Of a stretch of DNA of 64,000 nt, positions 8,656 through 17,833 are shown piece after piece. The DNA is taken from positions 770,269 to 834,268 of the forward strand of contig NZ_LT860099.1 of NCBI RefSeq assembly GCF_900184995.1. Direction: 5' to 3'. The position numbers and the translations under genes were made by a program. Numbering within the stretch: the first letter of the stretch is position 1; every line of letters starts with the position of its first letter. The notes below the pieces were generated by a model. That model was not told the DNA's origin. It saw nothing but the letters and a program-made list of their open reading frames with translations, and ran no database searches. The stretch is from Konateibacter massiliensis (GTDB lineage: Bacteria; Bacillota; Clostridia; Lachnospirales; Lachnospiraceae).

Positions 8656-8706
8656 CGAAAATGGCAGCATACAATATATTACTATATTATATGCTGCCAT
8701 TTTTTG
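8656..8706. terminator. Bidirectional terminator between HD gene and small membrane protein gene
   Basis: ATGGCAGCATA (8661-8671) pairs with TATGCTGCCAT (8690-8700), with further AT pairing inside. On the plus side it is followed by six T, on the minus side by TTTTCG. On the minus strand it would end the his-HD transcript just before the SD of the next gene. Confidence 0.75.
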
Positions 8707-8733
8707 TATTATGACATGCTATATGGAAATTAT

Positions 8734-9225
8734 TTATTGTGCAAACATATTTCTACACAGTCTTTTTCCTGTCTCTGTCCGAAATATCTTATTGTAGGCA
8801 CTTTCTACTCCGGCTTTGCCTATTTCATCCTCATACAGATTCACAAGAAAATCCGCCTCAACCAATATTTGATAATCCATTCCGTCTATATCCGTGTAGG
8901 TATGATGCCTGCTAATCAGATAGCAGACACGCTCCGTCAACTTTTCCTCAAAGCCAAGCCGATTTAGCATCTCCTTTGCAATTGGGGGACCGTACTGTTC
9001 TTGAAGCTTTCCGTTGCATGCTCCAAATTCTCTTTCACAATAGCGGATTCCGATATCATGCACAATCGCTGCTATCTTTAAAATTTCAAGCGTCTCCGCG
9101 TCAAGCTCTTCCATTTCACCTATCACCGAGGCAAACCCATATACTTTCATAAAATGCTGAATTCTCTTTGGATCTCCTTCATAGTAGGCAATCATTTCAT
9201 CAATTAATCGGTTTCTTTTTTCCAT
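8734..9225 (-). CDS. HD-domain phosphohydrolase
   Basis: A 163-residue stand-alone HD domain. The metal-binding pattern is visible: His24 (RIQHFMKV), His56-Asp57 (VHDIG), the RHHTY pair at 107-108 and a later Asp. Such proteins hydrolyse phosphate mono- or diesters of nucleotides; the substrate is unknown. It follows the hisIE stop by 10 bp with its own SD (GAGGTGACGGC), so it is the last gene of the his transcript. A link to histidine synthesis is possible but not shown. Confidence 0.85.
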   Translation of the reverse strand: MEKRNRLIDEMIAYYEGDPKRIQHFMKVYGFASVIGEMEELDAETLEILKIAAIVHDIGIRYCEREFGACNGKLQEQYGPPIAKEMLNRLGFEEKLTERVCYLISRHHTYTDIDGMDYQILVEADFLVNLYEDEIGKAGVESAYNKIFRTETGKRLCRNMFAQ

Positions 9226-9235
9226 GCCGTCACCT

Positions 9236-10516
9236 CTACCGCTTCGCCAGTTCCCTTGTAATATCCTCCCACGTCACACCCTTTTCTACCATAAGCACCA
9301 TTGCATGGTATAAAAAGTCCGACATTTCATACTTGATCTCCTCCGCATCCGGATTCTTTGCCGCAATGACAATCTCCGTCGCTTCCTCACCTACTTTTTT
9401 CAAAATCTTATCAATTCCCTTGTCAAATAAGTAATTTGTGTAAGAGCCTTCCTTCGGATTTTTCTTTCTGTCCGCGATTACGTCATATACTTCCTCAAAC
9501 ACCTTCAGCGGGTTTGTCTCACTGTATTCTTTTTCCACTACCTTGTTAAAGAAACAGGTGCGGCTTCCCGTATGACATGCCGCTCCTATCTGAGATACCT
9601 TGGCGAGCATTGTATCGTTGTCGCAATCCATTGTTAAGGATTTCACATACTGAAAATGACCGGAAGTCAAGCCTTTCACCCATAGCTCATTTCGGCTTCG
9701 GCTAAAGTATGTCATCTTGCCCGTCTCAATCGTCTTTTCAAATGCCTCCTCATTCATATACGCCAGCATCAGCACTTCTTCTGTCTTATAATCCTGCACG
9801 ATAACCGGTATCATACCGTCAGAATTTAATTTAAACTCTGACCATTTCATCTCACTCACAAACAAATCCACCAGGATATCCGCCGCCTTACAGGCAGATT
9901 TTATGCTGATCAAATCAGTCTCCGTACTGTTTAGAAGTTCTCCGCCAATCCCCTCTATCCCTTCGAGATAAAGAGTTTTGATGATTCGCCCCAAATCAAT
10001 TGTGTCAATAATTGGAATAATCGGATTATTTTCTACTATTCCAAGCTTATCCAGTGCAAGCTCCTCCACGGTTACGATATTGGAAGCAAACTCCTCCACC
10101 AATGCTTTATTCTCCTGAAGTTGTTCCTTCGCACTGATCGAGACCGCTATTTTTTCTTTGCCAAAACGCTTTGATACTTCCTCGGTGAGCGCTATATTTC
10201 CCGCTTTGGAATAATTAAGCAACGCTTTCGCTGCTCCCGCGTAAAGCAGTTTTTTTACATCCTCCACGCGTTTTACATTTCCTCCGGCTATCATCGGAAC
10301 TTCAATAACTCTTCCGATTTCCTTGATCAAGCCGATAGACAGCTCGTGCTCTTCATCCGTATTCGACAAATCAAAGACCATGATTTCATCGGCTCCGTTG
10401 TCGCTGTAATATTTTGCAAGGGAAACCGGCTCCTGGCTGATCACTTCACTGCTATTTCTATTTTTCACTGCCTTGCCATCTTTTAAATACAGGCAGGCTA
10501 TTATTTTTTTCAACAT
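9236..10516 (-). CDS. hisIE: HisIE with N-terminal degenerate HisF-like domain
   Basis: Steps 2 and 3 of histidine synthesis: phosphoribosyl-ATP diphosphatase and phosphoribosyl-AMP cyclohydrolase. Residues 228-325 are HisI with its zinc cysteines (C298, C314, C321; [13 protein letters not shown]). Residues 338-426 are HisE ([14 protein letters not shown]). Residues 1-220 resemble HisF ([35 protein letters not shown]), but the two catalytic aspartates are replaced: Tyr10 for Asp11 and Ser128 for Asp130 of T. maritima HisF. This half is therefore probably not an active synthase subunit. No hisA, hisF or hisH is in the window. SD AAGGAGACAAAAGC. Confidence 0.9.
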   Translation of the reverse strand: MLKKIIACLYLKDGKAVKNRNSSEVISQEPVSLAKYYSDNGADEIMVFDLSNTDEEHELSIGLIKEIGRVIEVPMIAGGNVKRVEDVKKLLYAGAAKALLNYSKAGNIALTEEVSKRFGKEKIAVSISAKEQLQENKALVEEFASNIVTVEELALDKLGIVENNPIIPIIDTIDLGRIIKTLYLEGIEGIGGELLNSTETDLISIKSACKAADILVDLFVSEMKWSEFKLNSDGMIPVIVQDYKTEEVLMLAYMNEEAFEKTIETGKMTYFSRSRNELWVKGLTSGHFQYVKSLTMDCDNDTMLAKVSQIGAACHTGSRTCFFNKVVEKEYSETNPLKVFEEVYDVIADRKKNPKEGSYTNYLFDKGIDKILKKVGEEATEIVIAAKNPDAEEIKYEMSDFLYHAMVLMVEKGVTWEDITRELAKR

Positions 10517-10551
10517 GCTTTTGTCTCCTTATGAGTACTGAACAATTCCTC

Positions 10552-11139
10552 TTATAAGCTGCCCTTTGTCGATAATACGTCTTTGATTCTCGCATCCATC
10601 AGGGTTGCTTCATCAAGTGCCTTTGCAAATGCCTTAAACATCGCCTCAATGATATGATGGTTGTTCGTTCCGGACAATACCTTGATGTGTAAATTCATTC
10701 CGGCACTGTAGGATATGGCATAGAAAAACTCTTTTACCATTTCGGTGTCCATATAGCCGACTCTGTCCGTGGTAAATTCCCCGTCAAATACAAGGTAAGG
10801 TCTTCCCGACAAATCAATGGCACAGAGCACTAAGGTTTCATCCATAGGCAGGATACAGCTTCCATAACGCTTTATCCCTTTTTTATCGCCCACAGCCTCC
10901 TTAATCGCCGTTCCAAGCACAATTCCGGTATCCTCTATCGTATGGTGGCAATCCACCGCCAAATCTCCTGTGACAGATACCGAAAGGTCAAACAACCCGT
11001 GTCTTGCAAAGCCGTCCAGCATATGGTCAAAAAAGCCGATACCAGTCTCCACACTTGAGACACCCACACCGTCCAAATTCAATTCCAAATCAATATCTGT
11101 TTCCTTAGTCTTTCTCTTCACTAGCCCTTTGCGGTCCAT
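10552..11139 (-). CDS. hisB: Imidazoleglycerol-phosphate dehydratase
   Basis: Catalyses imidazole-glycerol-phosphate to imidazole-acetol-phosphate, the sixth step of histidine synthesis. 195 residues, the monofunctional bacterial form without the phosphatase domain. Metal-binding motifs are intact: FFDHMLDGFARHG, DCHHTIEDTG and NNHHIIEAMFKAFA. SD GGAGGAACAAAG precedes the ATG; 12 bp after hisD. Confidence 0.97.
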   Translation of the reverse strand: MDRKGLVKRKTKETDIDLELNLDGVGVSSVETGIGFFDHMLDGFARHGLFDLSVSVTGDLAVDCHHTIEDTGIVLGTAIKEAVGDKKGIKRYGSCILPMDETLVLCAIDLSGRPYLVFDGEFTTDRVGYMDTEMVKEFFYAISYSAGMNLHIKVLSGTNNHHIIEAMFKAFAKALDEATLMDARIKDVLSTKGSL

Positions 11140-11151
11140 TCTTTGTTCCTC

Positions 11152-12441
11152 CTACTCAAATCTCACCTTGATGGAATTGGCATGAGCCGTCAGCTGCTCT
11201 GCCTCGGCAAACTGAATGATATCCTTGTGGATAGGTTCAAGTGCCTCCTTGGAATACGAAATAATACTGGATTTCTTAATAAAGTCATCCACGCTTAGTG
11301 GCGAAAAGAATTTAGCCGTTCCGTTTGTCGGCAATACGTGATTAGGCCCTGCAAAATAGTCCCCAAGCGGCTCTGAGCTGTATTCTCCGATAAAGATAGC
11401 TCCAGCGTTTTGAATTTTGGTCATAACGGTAAACGGATCTTTCGTCATAATTTCCAAGTGCTCCGACGCAATCTCATTCGCCACATCAATTCCTTCTTCC
11501 AAATCCTTCACCAAAAGAATATATCCATAATTTTCAAGCGATTTTTCCAATATGTCTTTTCTGGATAAAACGGCTACAAAATCATCCACTTCCTTTGATA
11601 CGTTACGAGCCAATTCCTCACTTGTCGTAACCAACACGGCGGAGGCAAGCTCATCATGCTCTGCCTGCGACAATAAATCTGCCGCCACAAATCTAGGATT
11701 TGCCGTCTCATCTGCAAGCACTAATATTTCACTCGGTCCGGCAACAGAATCGATGCTCACATAGCCAAATACTGCTTTTTTTGCCAATGCAACATAGATA
11801 TTGCCCGGGCCTACGATTTTATCTACCTTCGGTACACTCTCGGTACCAAAAGCAAGCGCCGCAACTGCCTGCGCACCTCCAACCTTATATATCTCATCTA
11901 CCCCGGCTTCCTTTGCCGCAACTAAGGTGGACGGATTTACCTTGCCGTCCTTACCCGGAGGTGTCGTCATAATAATCTTGGGTACACCTGCCACCTTTGC
12001 AGGCATAACATTCATCAGTACAGAGGACGGGTAAACCGCCTTTCCTCCGGGCACATAAACGCCGACCTTTTCAAGCGCAGTCACCTTCTGTCCGAGAATA
12101 ACGCCGTTTGGCGTGCTATCAAACCAGCTTGTCTGCCGCTGCTTTGCGTGATAGCTTTCAATGTTTACCAATGCTTTTCGGATTACATCAAGCAAACCGC
12201 TGTCAACTGCCTCATAAGCTTCCTTGATTTCCTCCTCGGTAACACGGATATTTCCCGCATTTATTTCCACTCCGTCAAAACGCTTCGTATATTCAAATAC
12301 CGCCGCATCCCGTTTGGTCTTTACGTTCTGGATTACCTCGTTTACTGCCTCTGTATATTCATCATAGTTGTTCGGACTTCTTTTCAGTAAATCCTCCAAC
12401 AAGCTTTTTTTTGTATTCTCATCTATCCTTATCGTTTTCAT
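11152..12441 (-). CDS. hisD: Histidinol dehydrogenase
   Basis: Oxidises L-histidinol to histidine in two NAD-dependent steps. The 429-residue chain shows VYVPGGKAVYPSSVLMNVMPAKVAGV, IVGPGNIYVALAKK and the zinc/catalytic segment LLSQAEHDELASAVL, followed by the late NHVLPTNGTAKFFSPLSV. Normal length. SD GGAGGATTGCT before ATG; 18 bp after hisG. Confidence 0.97.
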   Translation of the reverse strand: MKTIRIDENTKKSLLEDLLKRSPNNYDEYTEAVNEVIQNVKTKRDAAVFEYTKRFDGVEINAGNIRVTEEEIKEAYEAVDSGLLDVIRKALVNIESYHAKQRQTSWFDSTPNGVILGQKVTALEKVGVYVPGGKAVYPSSVLMNVMPAKVAGVPKIIMTTPPGKDGKVNPSTLVAAKEAGVDEIYKVGGAQAVAALAFGTESVPKVDKIVGPGNIYVALAKKAVFGYVSIDSVAGPSEILVLADETANPRFVAADLLSQAEHDELASAVLVTTSEELARNVSKEVDDFVAVLSRKDILEKSLENYGYILLVKDLEEGIDVANEIASEHLEIMTKDPFTVMTKIQNAGAIFIGEYSSEPLGDYFAGPNHVLPTNGTAKFFSPLSVDDFIKKSSIISYSKEALEPIHKDIIQFAEAEQLTAHANSIKVRFE

Positions 12442-12459
12442 AGCAATCCTCCTGTCCTT

Positions 12460-13095
12460 TTATAAGAGTCCACGCAAATCTGTAATCAGCTTTGTAATTC
12501 TCTCGTTTTCCATCTTCATGCTTACCTGATTGACTACCATTCTGGCAGAGAGCGGGCAGATTTCCTCCAGCACATCCAAGCCGTTTTCCCGAAGTGTTGA
12601 GCCTGTCTCCACAATATCCACGATAACCTCGGCTAAGCCTACAATCGGTGCCAGTTCAATAGAGCCGTTTAACTTTATAATTTCCACCGTTTGGTGCTTT
12701 TTATTATAAAAATAGTCCTTTGCAATATTCGGATACTTTGTTGCTACTCGAATCAGGTCATGATGCTGTAATAAATCATTTGCAGATTTTGGTCCTGCCA
12801 CACACATTTTACATTTTCCAAAGCCTAAATCAAGGACCTCAAAGAGACGTCTTCCTTCTTCCAAAATGGTATCCTTGCCGACAACACCGATATCGGCTGC
12901 GCCGTACTCCACATAGGTCGGAACGTCAGGAGCCTTCGCTAAGAAAAATTTAAGCTTCAGCTCTTCATTTACAAAAATCAGCTTTCTGGAATCCTTATCC
13001 TTCATCTCCTCACAGGTAATGCCGATTTGTTCAAACATGGCTAAAGTAGTTTTTGCTAAACGCCCTTTTGCAAGAGCAATCGTTATATATCTCAT
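12460..13095 (-). CDS. hisG: ATP phosphoribosyltransferase, short form
   Basis: First committed step: ATP plus PRPP to phosphoribosyl-ATP. At 211 residues this is HisG-S, which lacks the C-terminal regulatory domain and works as a hetero-octamer with HisZ (family knowledge); hisZ lies 3 bp upstream. Recognisable segments: [29 protein letters not shown] and [35 protein letters not shown]. Confidence 0.97.
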   Translation of the reverse strand: MRYITIALAKGRLAKTTLAMFEQIGITCEEMKDKDSRKLIFVNEELKLKFFLAKAPDVPTYVEYGAADIGVVGKDTILEEGRRLFEVLDLGFGKCKMCVAGPKSANDLLQHHDLIRVATKYPNIAKDYFYNKKHQTVEIIKLNGSIELAPIVGLAEVIVDIVETGSTLRENGLDVLEEICPLSARMVVNQVSMKMENERITKLITDLRGLL

Positions 13096-13098
13096 TCT

Positions 13099-14334
13099 TT
13101 AAATCTCCTTTGCCTCCAAATCAATAATACTGACTTCCTCGTCGCTCTCCATTACCATTATGACCGCATTCTGATTTCGTCTTCCGTATTCCACATAGTC
13201 TTTCTTTGTCTTATCGTCCGCCATACATATAAGCTCTACGTTTTCATTGTTTGCCCTCAAGTGAAGAGCAAGCTCAATCGCAGGCTTTTGCTGTGCCTCT
13301 TTGTATAAAAGCACCGTGTTCACATGCTTGACAGGGATATCAATATTTTGCCGCATCAACGCAGACATTAGGGTATCCAGCATGATAACAAAGCCAATCG
13401 AAGGTGCTTCCTTTCCAAACCAGGTGAGCAATTCGTTATAGCGTCCGCCCTTTGCGATTTCCTCGCCGGTTCCGTATGTATAAGCTTTGAAAATAATTCC
13501 GGTGTAATAATTATATTTGCTTAGCATTCCCAAATCAAAGGAGATATACTGTTCCAAGCCGTAGATAGAAAGTACCTCATATAATTTCTCAAGTCTCTCA
13601 ACCGCCTGTATAGACTCAACATTTTCTGCAAGTCCCTTTGCTTCCTTTAGGATATCAATGGAGCCAAACAAAGTCGGAAGCTTTAAGAGCACAGCTTTTA
13701 CTTCCTCTTTCACAGACAATCCTGACACTAATTCCTCAACTCCGAAATAGTTTTTAATAGAAATCAGCTCTCTGAGTGTCTGCTCTGTTTCCTCCTCAAT
13801 GCCTGCTCCTGCAAGAATACCTTTGAAAAAGTCCACCTGTCCAACCTCAACCTGAAAATCCTTAAGACCTGCTTCCAAAAGTGATTGAATGACCAACGCT
13901 ATCATTTCCGCATCGGCATCCACCGTATTGTCTCCAATCAATTCGGCTCCCATCTGGGTTGATTCCTTTAGCTTTCCCTGATATTCAGAATTGTTGATAA
14001 ACGTATTTCCCGCATAACAGAAACGAAGCGGCATATCCTCATTCATATAGTATTTTGCCGCACATCTTGCAATCGAAGGTGTAAAATCCGGCCGTAATAC
14101 AAGGGTATTTCCCTCTCTGTCAAAAAATTTATACAAGTCCTTGGAAGGAATTGTCCCGATTTCCCTGCTGAAAATATCAAAGAATTCAAAGGTTGGGGTC
14201 TGAATATCCTTATAGCCATACCGATGAAACTGTCGATGCAGGTTTTCCTGCAAAAATAGCTTTTTTTCACACTCTGAATTATAAATATCCCTTACACCCT
14301 CCGGCGTATGTAATAGCTTTTTCATCATAGACAT
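13099..14334 (-). CDS. hisZ: ATP phosphoribosyltransferase regulatory subunit
   Basis: Histidyl-tRNA-synthetase-like subunit that activates short HisG and mediates histidine feedback (family knowledge). 411 residues: HTPEGVRDIYNSECEKK, the class II motif FGREGNT-like FFDREGNTLVLRPDFTPSIAR, and late GGRYNELLTWFGKEAPSIGF. The anticodon-binding domain expected of a true HisRS is reduced. First gene of the his operon. The SD AGGAAGG is only 2 nt from the first ATG, so the second or third ATG (14328 or 14325) may be used. Confidence 0.95.
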   Translation of the reverse strand: MSMMKKLLHTPEGVRDIYNSECEKKLFLQENLHRQFHRYGYKDIQTPTFEFFDIFSREIGTIPSKDLYKFFDREGNTLVLRPDFTPSIARCAAKYYMNEDMPLRFCYAGNTFINNSEYQGKLKESTQMGAELIGDNTVDADAEMIALVIQSLLEAGLKDFQVEVGQVDFFKGILAGAGIEEETEQTLRELISIKNYFGVEELVSGLSVKEEVKAVLLKLPTLFGSIDILKEAKGLAENVESIQAVERLEKLYEVLSIYGLEQYISFDLGMLSKYNYYTGIIFKAYTYGTGEEIAKGGRYNELLTWFGKEAPSIGFVIMLDTLMSALMRQNIDIPVKHVNTVLLYKEAQQKPAIELALHLRANNENVELICMADDKTKKDYVEYGRRNQNAVIMVMESDEEVSIIDLEAKEI

Positions 14335-14470
14335 ATCCTTCCTATCTCAAATCTGTTTTTCCAACAAGATGAAGCTGTAAACAGCATCATTTGTTATGAA
14401 TTATATAGTATAAAGCTTTCACTTTATCGCATTAACGTGATATCATGCTACCATATTAGCAATTTGAAAT

Positions 14471-14499
14471 ATTATAATTCATTGTACCATTATTGTCAA
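14471..14499 (-). promoter_or_regulatory. Consensus sigma-A promoter of the his operon
   Basis: TTGACA (14494-14499), 17-bp spacer, TATAAT (14471-14476): perfect consensus. It lies over the stop codon of the RecU-like gene. The leader to hisZ is about 130 nt. No T-box AGGGTGG element is seen. The leader holds an imperfect stem, GATGCTGT/ACAGCTTCATC, near 14366-14393. Confidence 0.85.
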
Positions 14500-15029
14500 T
14501 CCCTGAGATCCAAATCTTTTTGCATCGTTTCTAAAAAAGGAACTAAAACACCGTTACCTCCGAAAAATATGAATTGTGGGTCCAGTTCTTCATATCGAAA
14601 GCTTTTCCTGCCTCCATTTTCACTCCGCTCCCAAAATTCCTTTAGCTTTTCATAGGTTAAGTAATAAAACTCCTCTCTCGCCGAAAAATAAATGAGAATG
14701 AAAGAAAGTCCCCCCTGCCTTTCAAACTCCTCCATAAAGTTCACCTGATGTTCATGGATATTTTGCAGAGCAAAGGTGTCCTTTACACATTCCTTCGCAT
14801 CAAAGCAGACCGGTATCCCCTGCACCGCTCCGATATAGTCAACGGTACTTTTCTGCTCAAAATAGGCAAGTGTAATATGGCGATTCTCCTTGTCAATTTT
14901 GATTGGCGTAATCGGCGTCGGTATTTTTTGTATCAGACAAAGTCCCGACTCTCTGTATTTTTCTATTGTTCTGTTTATGAGTTCTTCAAAAGTTGAACCC
15001 CTTAATCCTCTTGAGTTCCAAGACGGCAT
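14496..15029 (-). CDS. RecU-like Holliday junction resolvase family protein
   Basis: 177 residues of the RecU nuclease family: NSRGLRGSTFEELINRTIEKY, the metal-binding STVDYIGAVQGIPVCFDAKE (Asp, Asp, Glu, Lys) and FALQNIHEHQVNFMEEFERQGG. RecU resolves Holliday junctions in recombination and chromosome segregation. Somewhat shorter than B. subtilis RecU. Last gene of the long alarmone-synthetase unit, 40 bp after the preceding gene, and usually found beside pbp1 rather than here. Confidence 0.85.
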   Translation of the reverse strand: MPSWNSRGLRGSTFEELINRTIEKYRESGLCLIQKIPTPITPIKIDKENRHITLAYFEQKSTVDYIGAVQGIPVCFDAKECVKDTFALQNIHEHQVNFMEEFERQGGLSFILIYFSAREEFYYLTYEKLKEFWERSENGGRKSFRYEELDPQFIFFGGNGVLVPFLETMQKDLDLRD

Positions 15030-15069
15030 ATTATCACCATTTCTTTATATTGTAGGTACTGAACAGCTG

Positions 15070-16047
15070 CTATTTTTTCTTTCTTTTTGACTCCACTGCT
15101 TCTTTTACGTTTTCAAGTGCCTCATAAAATCTCTTTGAGGTAGCACCCGGATTACGTCTCAGCAGCCGACCGGATGAAAAACTTACTTTTTCAACTAAGG
15201 ACTGGTATCTGCCCAGCTCCTCCTCGAGCTTTCCTTTCAATTTATCCATCTCCGGCAAGCTTATATTTCCTTTTATAGACTGCATCACATATTCCTTTGT
15301 TGCATGGATATCCTCTGCAAGCTCCCCCTTCTTGTCTGCGAGCTGCTCTGCTATATGCACCTTTGTGTCACTTAGCTGCCCAGCTATGTGCTCTTTTGTA
15401 TCACTAAGCTGCTCTGCTATGTACTCCTTTGTATCACTGAGCTGTTCTGCAATTGCATCCTTCTTCTCCTTAATCTGGTGCTGCAAGGAGGCAATTTCCT
15501 CTTTCGCCTTTGTGAGTGCGATAAGCACAATACGCAAATCCCATGCATCCTTTGCAGAAGTTGCAGCATCAATCATGAATATTACGGTAATTACAAAAAC
15601 AGCAACAAATAATACTGTCTCATTCATCGAAAGCACCGCACGTTCAATCGGCAGATGAATGACCTCCGCCATGAGTACTGACAGGAAGCCCCAGCAAATC
15701 GTACTGCTCAGACAAATATATCCTTTGATATGAAACCGCTGGTTACTGTAATCCCAATACTTTACCTTAAATACCGTTTCCATCAAGGCACCCACCACAT
15801 ATTCAAGCAAGGTGGCACCCACCATACCCATTACAAATTCAAGCACAATATGTCCGCGGACAGGATAGGTTGCAATGAGCATCATAATAGCGCCCTCGCC
15901 ATAGATTGGTATCATTGGCCCTTTTAGAAAGCCCCGGTTTACAGGTTTCTTTGATTTTAATGAAACATAGGTAGATTCAAATACCCAGCCAAACACACAA
16001 TATATGTAAAAAAATAAGATCCATTCCAATATCCGATATGAAAACAT
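15070..16047 (-). CDS. Putative ABC transporter permease (CmpB family) with hendecad coiled coil
   Basis: The N-terminal half (residues 1-165) is a multi-pass membrane domain of the CmpB/DUF1113 family (ILFFYIYCVFGWVFESTYVS, NRGFLKGPMIPIYG); its function is unknown and the ABC permease label comes from family annotation. From about residue 196 to 250 the tail has five 11-residue repeats of the form IAEQLSDTKEY, giving a 33-bp tandem periodicity in the DNA (about 15302-15460). It ends in a basic tail (SKRKKK). SD GGAGGGGTATC. 19 bp after the pseudouridine synthase gene. Confidence 0.85.
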   Translation of the reverse strand: MFSYRILEWILFFYIYCVFGWVFESTYVSLKSKKPVNRGFLKGPMIPIYGEGAIMMLIATYPVRGHIVLEFVMGMVGATLLEYVVGALMETVFKVKYWDYSNQRFHIKGYICLSSTICWGFLSVLMAEVIHLPIERAVLSMNETVLFVAVFVITVIFMIDAATSAKDAWDLRIVLIALTKAKEEIASLQHQIKEKKDAIAEQLSDTKEYIAEQLSDTKEHIAGQLSDTKVHIAEQLADKKGELAEDIHATKEYVMQSIKGNISLPEMDKLKGKLEEELGRYQSLVEKVSFSSGRLLRRNPGATSKRFYEALENVKEAVESKRKKK

Positions 16048-16066
16048 GATACCCCTCCTGCCTCAT

Positions 16067-17065
16067 TTATAATAAGCTGTTATCCGAGAAAATTTCCCTC
16101 AGCCGTTCCTTCTGTATCACACTGTAAATTTCCGGCGGCTTGGCAACAATGACCATCTCGGACAGTTCCAGAAATGGCTCCTTCATAACAGGAAGCTCTA
16201 GCCTGTAAGAGTGAAGAAGCTGTGACGCTACCTTATATTTCTTTTTATATGCATCGTTTACAAAACGCTCTCCGTATTTATAATCGCCGATGATACTATG
16301 TCCCACAGAAGCAAGATGGGCGCGTATCTGATGGGAACGTCCGGTCAGAAGCTTGACCTCCAAAAGGGTAACATCCTCGCCGCAGGCAATCGGCGTATAT
16401 TCCGTTTTGATGTAGGAAGAACCTTCTCTCTCCTTTTTTTCTATCGTAACCTTGTTTGTCTTTTCATTTTTATACAGCCAGCCTTCAATCAGCTGCTTTT
16501 CCCGAATCACTCCGTTTACGATACAGCGGTAATACTTGTGAAGCTCCCTGCTCTGCAAAAGCCTTGACATTTCCTGTAAGCCTGCAAGCGTTTTTCCAGC
16601 TATGACAATGCCGCTTGTATTTCGGTCCAGACGGTTGCAGACTGCCGGGCGAAAAGTCTTTAGCTCCTCCTGCGTGATTTTCTTTGTATCAAGCAGATAG
16701 GAAAGAATAAATTCATTCAAGGATACATCGGAAGGCTTCGCTTTTTGCGACAGCATTCCGACAGGCTTGTTAATCATCAGTACGTGCTCATTCTCATAAA
16801 TAATATCCAGCCTTATATCAGGTCTTTGCACCTTGACTGTCCTCTGCTCCGAGAATTTTTCAATTGTCTCGTCCGCCAGAAACAGCTTAACTTCGTCGCC
16901 TTCTTGCAGCTTTTCACTGCCGTCTGCCTTTTTTCCGTTCAATGTAATATTCTTTTTTCGAAGCATTTTGTAGAAAAAGCTCTTTGGCGCCTTGTTCATG
17001 TACTTCGCCAACAGCTTATCCAACCTCTGTCCCGCTTCATTTTGCTTCACAACTATATTTTGCAT
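16067..17065 (-). CDS. RluA-family rRNA pseudouridine synthase
   Basis: Isomerises uridine in 23S rRNA (RluC/RluD type). An S4 RNA-binding domain at about residues 12-60 (GQRLDKLLAKYMNKAPKSF) precedes the synthase domain, whose catalytic aspartate lies in NRLDRNTSGIVIAGKT. A later LLTGRSHQIRAHLASVGHSI is also diagnostic. 332 residues, normal. SD GTGAGGTAACC before ATG. Part of a unit with a second pseudouridine synthase gene (20396-21103). Confidence 0.94.
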   Translation of the reverse strand: MQNIVVKQNEAGQRLDKLLAKYMNKAPKSFFYKMLRKKNITLNGKKADGSEKLQEGDEVKLFLADETIEKFSEQRTVKVQRPDIRLDIIYENEHVLMINKPVGMLSQKAKPSDVSLNEFILSYLLDTKKITQEELKTFRPAVCNRLDRNTSGIVIAGKTLAGLQEMSRLLQSRELHKYYRCIVNGVIREKQLIEGWLYKNEKTNKVTIEKKEREGSSYIKTEYTPIACGEDVTLLEVKLLTGRSHQIRAHLASVGHSIIGDYKYGERFVNDAYKKKYKVASQLLHSYRLELPVMKEPFLELSEMVIVAKPPEIYSVIQKERLREIFSDNSLL

Positions 17066-17101
17066 GGTTACCTCACTTGATTAGGAAATTCAAATTCCTG
17101 T

Positions 17102-17830
17102 TTATAAAAAACGTGCCATCAGCCTTAAAAGCCTGATAGAAATACCATATATCGAAATACTCCTTTTACGAGCCGAGTCCTTTAATGCCTTTTTCACAAC
17201 CTGATCCGATTTTGCAAGAAAAAGTGTTTTATATGCCGGCATTTTCCCTCCTGCATCCGATATCGCAAAAAACTCGGTATCCACCGGTCCGGGACAAACT
17301 GCCGTCACTGTAATTTTCCGTTCTTTTAGTTCTCGGTTTAAAGCCCTTGAAAAGCTTAACACATAAGCCTTACTCGCTGAGTAAACCGCAAAGCCCGCTT
17401 GCGGAAGAAATGCCGCTGCGGAGGCAATCTGCAATATCCTGCTGCCTTCACGCATATAAGGGATGCACAGGTAGGTGAGCTTTGTCAAACTTTTGCAGTT
17501 TATCTCAACCATTCCTACCTCTTCCTCATACGCCGCCTCAGCAAAATCTTTGCGTATGCCATATCCGGCACTGTTGACAAGCACTCTGATATCGGGATTT
17601 TCTGCCTTCAGCAGCCCTCTTAATTCCTCAATCTGCTCCTCTGCCGACAAATCCATCGCAATGATTTTTACCGGCTTTTTCGTCTTTTCTTTCAGGCTCT
17701 TTAGTCTTTTTTCTCGTCTGGCAATGACCCATATCTCTTCAATATCATCTTTCTTATCAAGCTGTTTCACAAACTCTCTTCCAAGTCCTGACGAGGCTCC
17801 GGTCACAACTGCGATTTTCATTTCTGCCAT
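17102..17830 (-). CDS. SDR family NAD(P)-dependent oxidoreductase
   Basis: Classical short-chain dehydrogenase of 242 residues: cofactor loop TGASSGLGREF, NSAGYGIR, the catalytic serine in QIASAAAF, YSASK (catalytic Tyr and Lys) and CPGPVDTEFF. The substrate cannot be deduced. It starts 3 bp after the YgiQ stop, so translation is probably coupled. Confidence 0.93.
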   Translation of the reverse strand: MAEMKIAVVTGASSGLGREFVKQLDKKDDIEEIWVIARREKRLKSLKEKTKKPVKIIAMDLSAEEQIEELRGLLKAENPDIRVLVNSAGYGIRKDFAEAAYEEEVGMVEINCKSLTKLTYLCIPYMREGSRILQIASAAAFLPQAGFAVYSASKAYVLSFSRALNRELKERKITVTAVCPGPVDTEFFAISDAGGKMPAYKTLFLAKSDQVVKKALKDSARKRSISIYGISIRLLRLMARFL

Positions 17831-17833
17831 CTG

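Noticed and set aside
14363-14395. Hairpin with GAAGCTGT/ACAGC resembling one at 2726-2755, considered as a repeat family
   Set aside because: Only two imperfect copies, one overlapping a stop codon; not enough to call a repeat family.
14335-14470. T-box riboswitch upstream of hisZ
   Set aside because: No AGGGTGG antiterminator sequence and no terminator in the leader.
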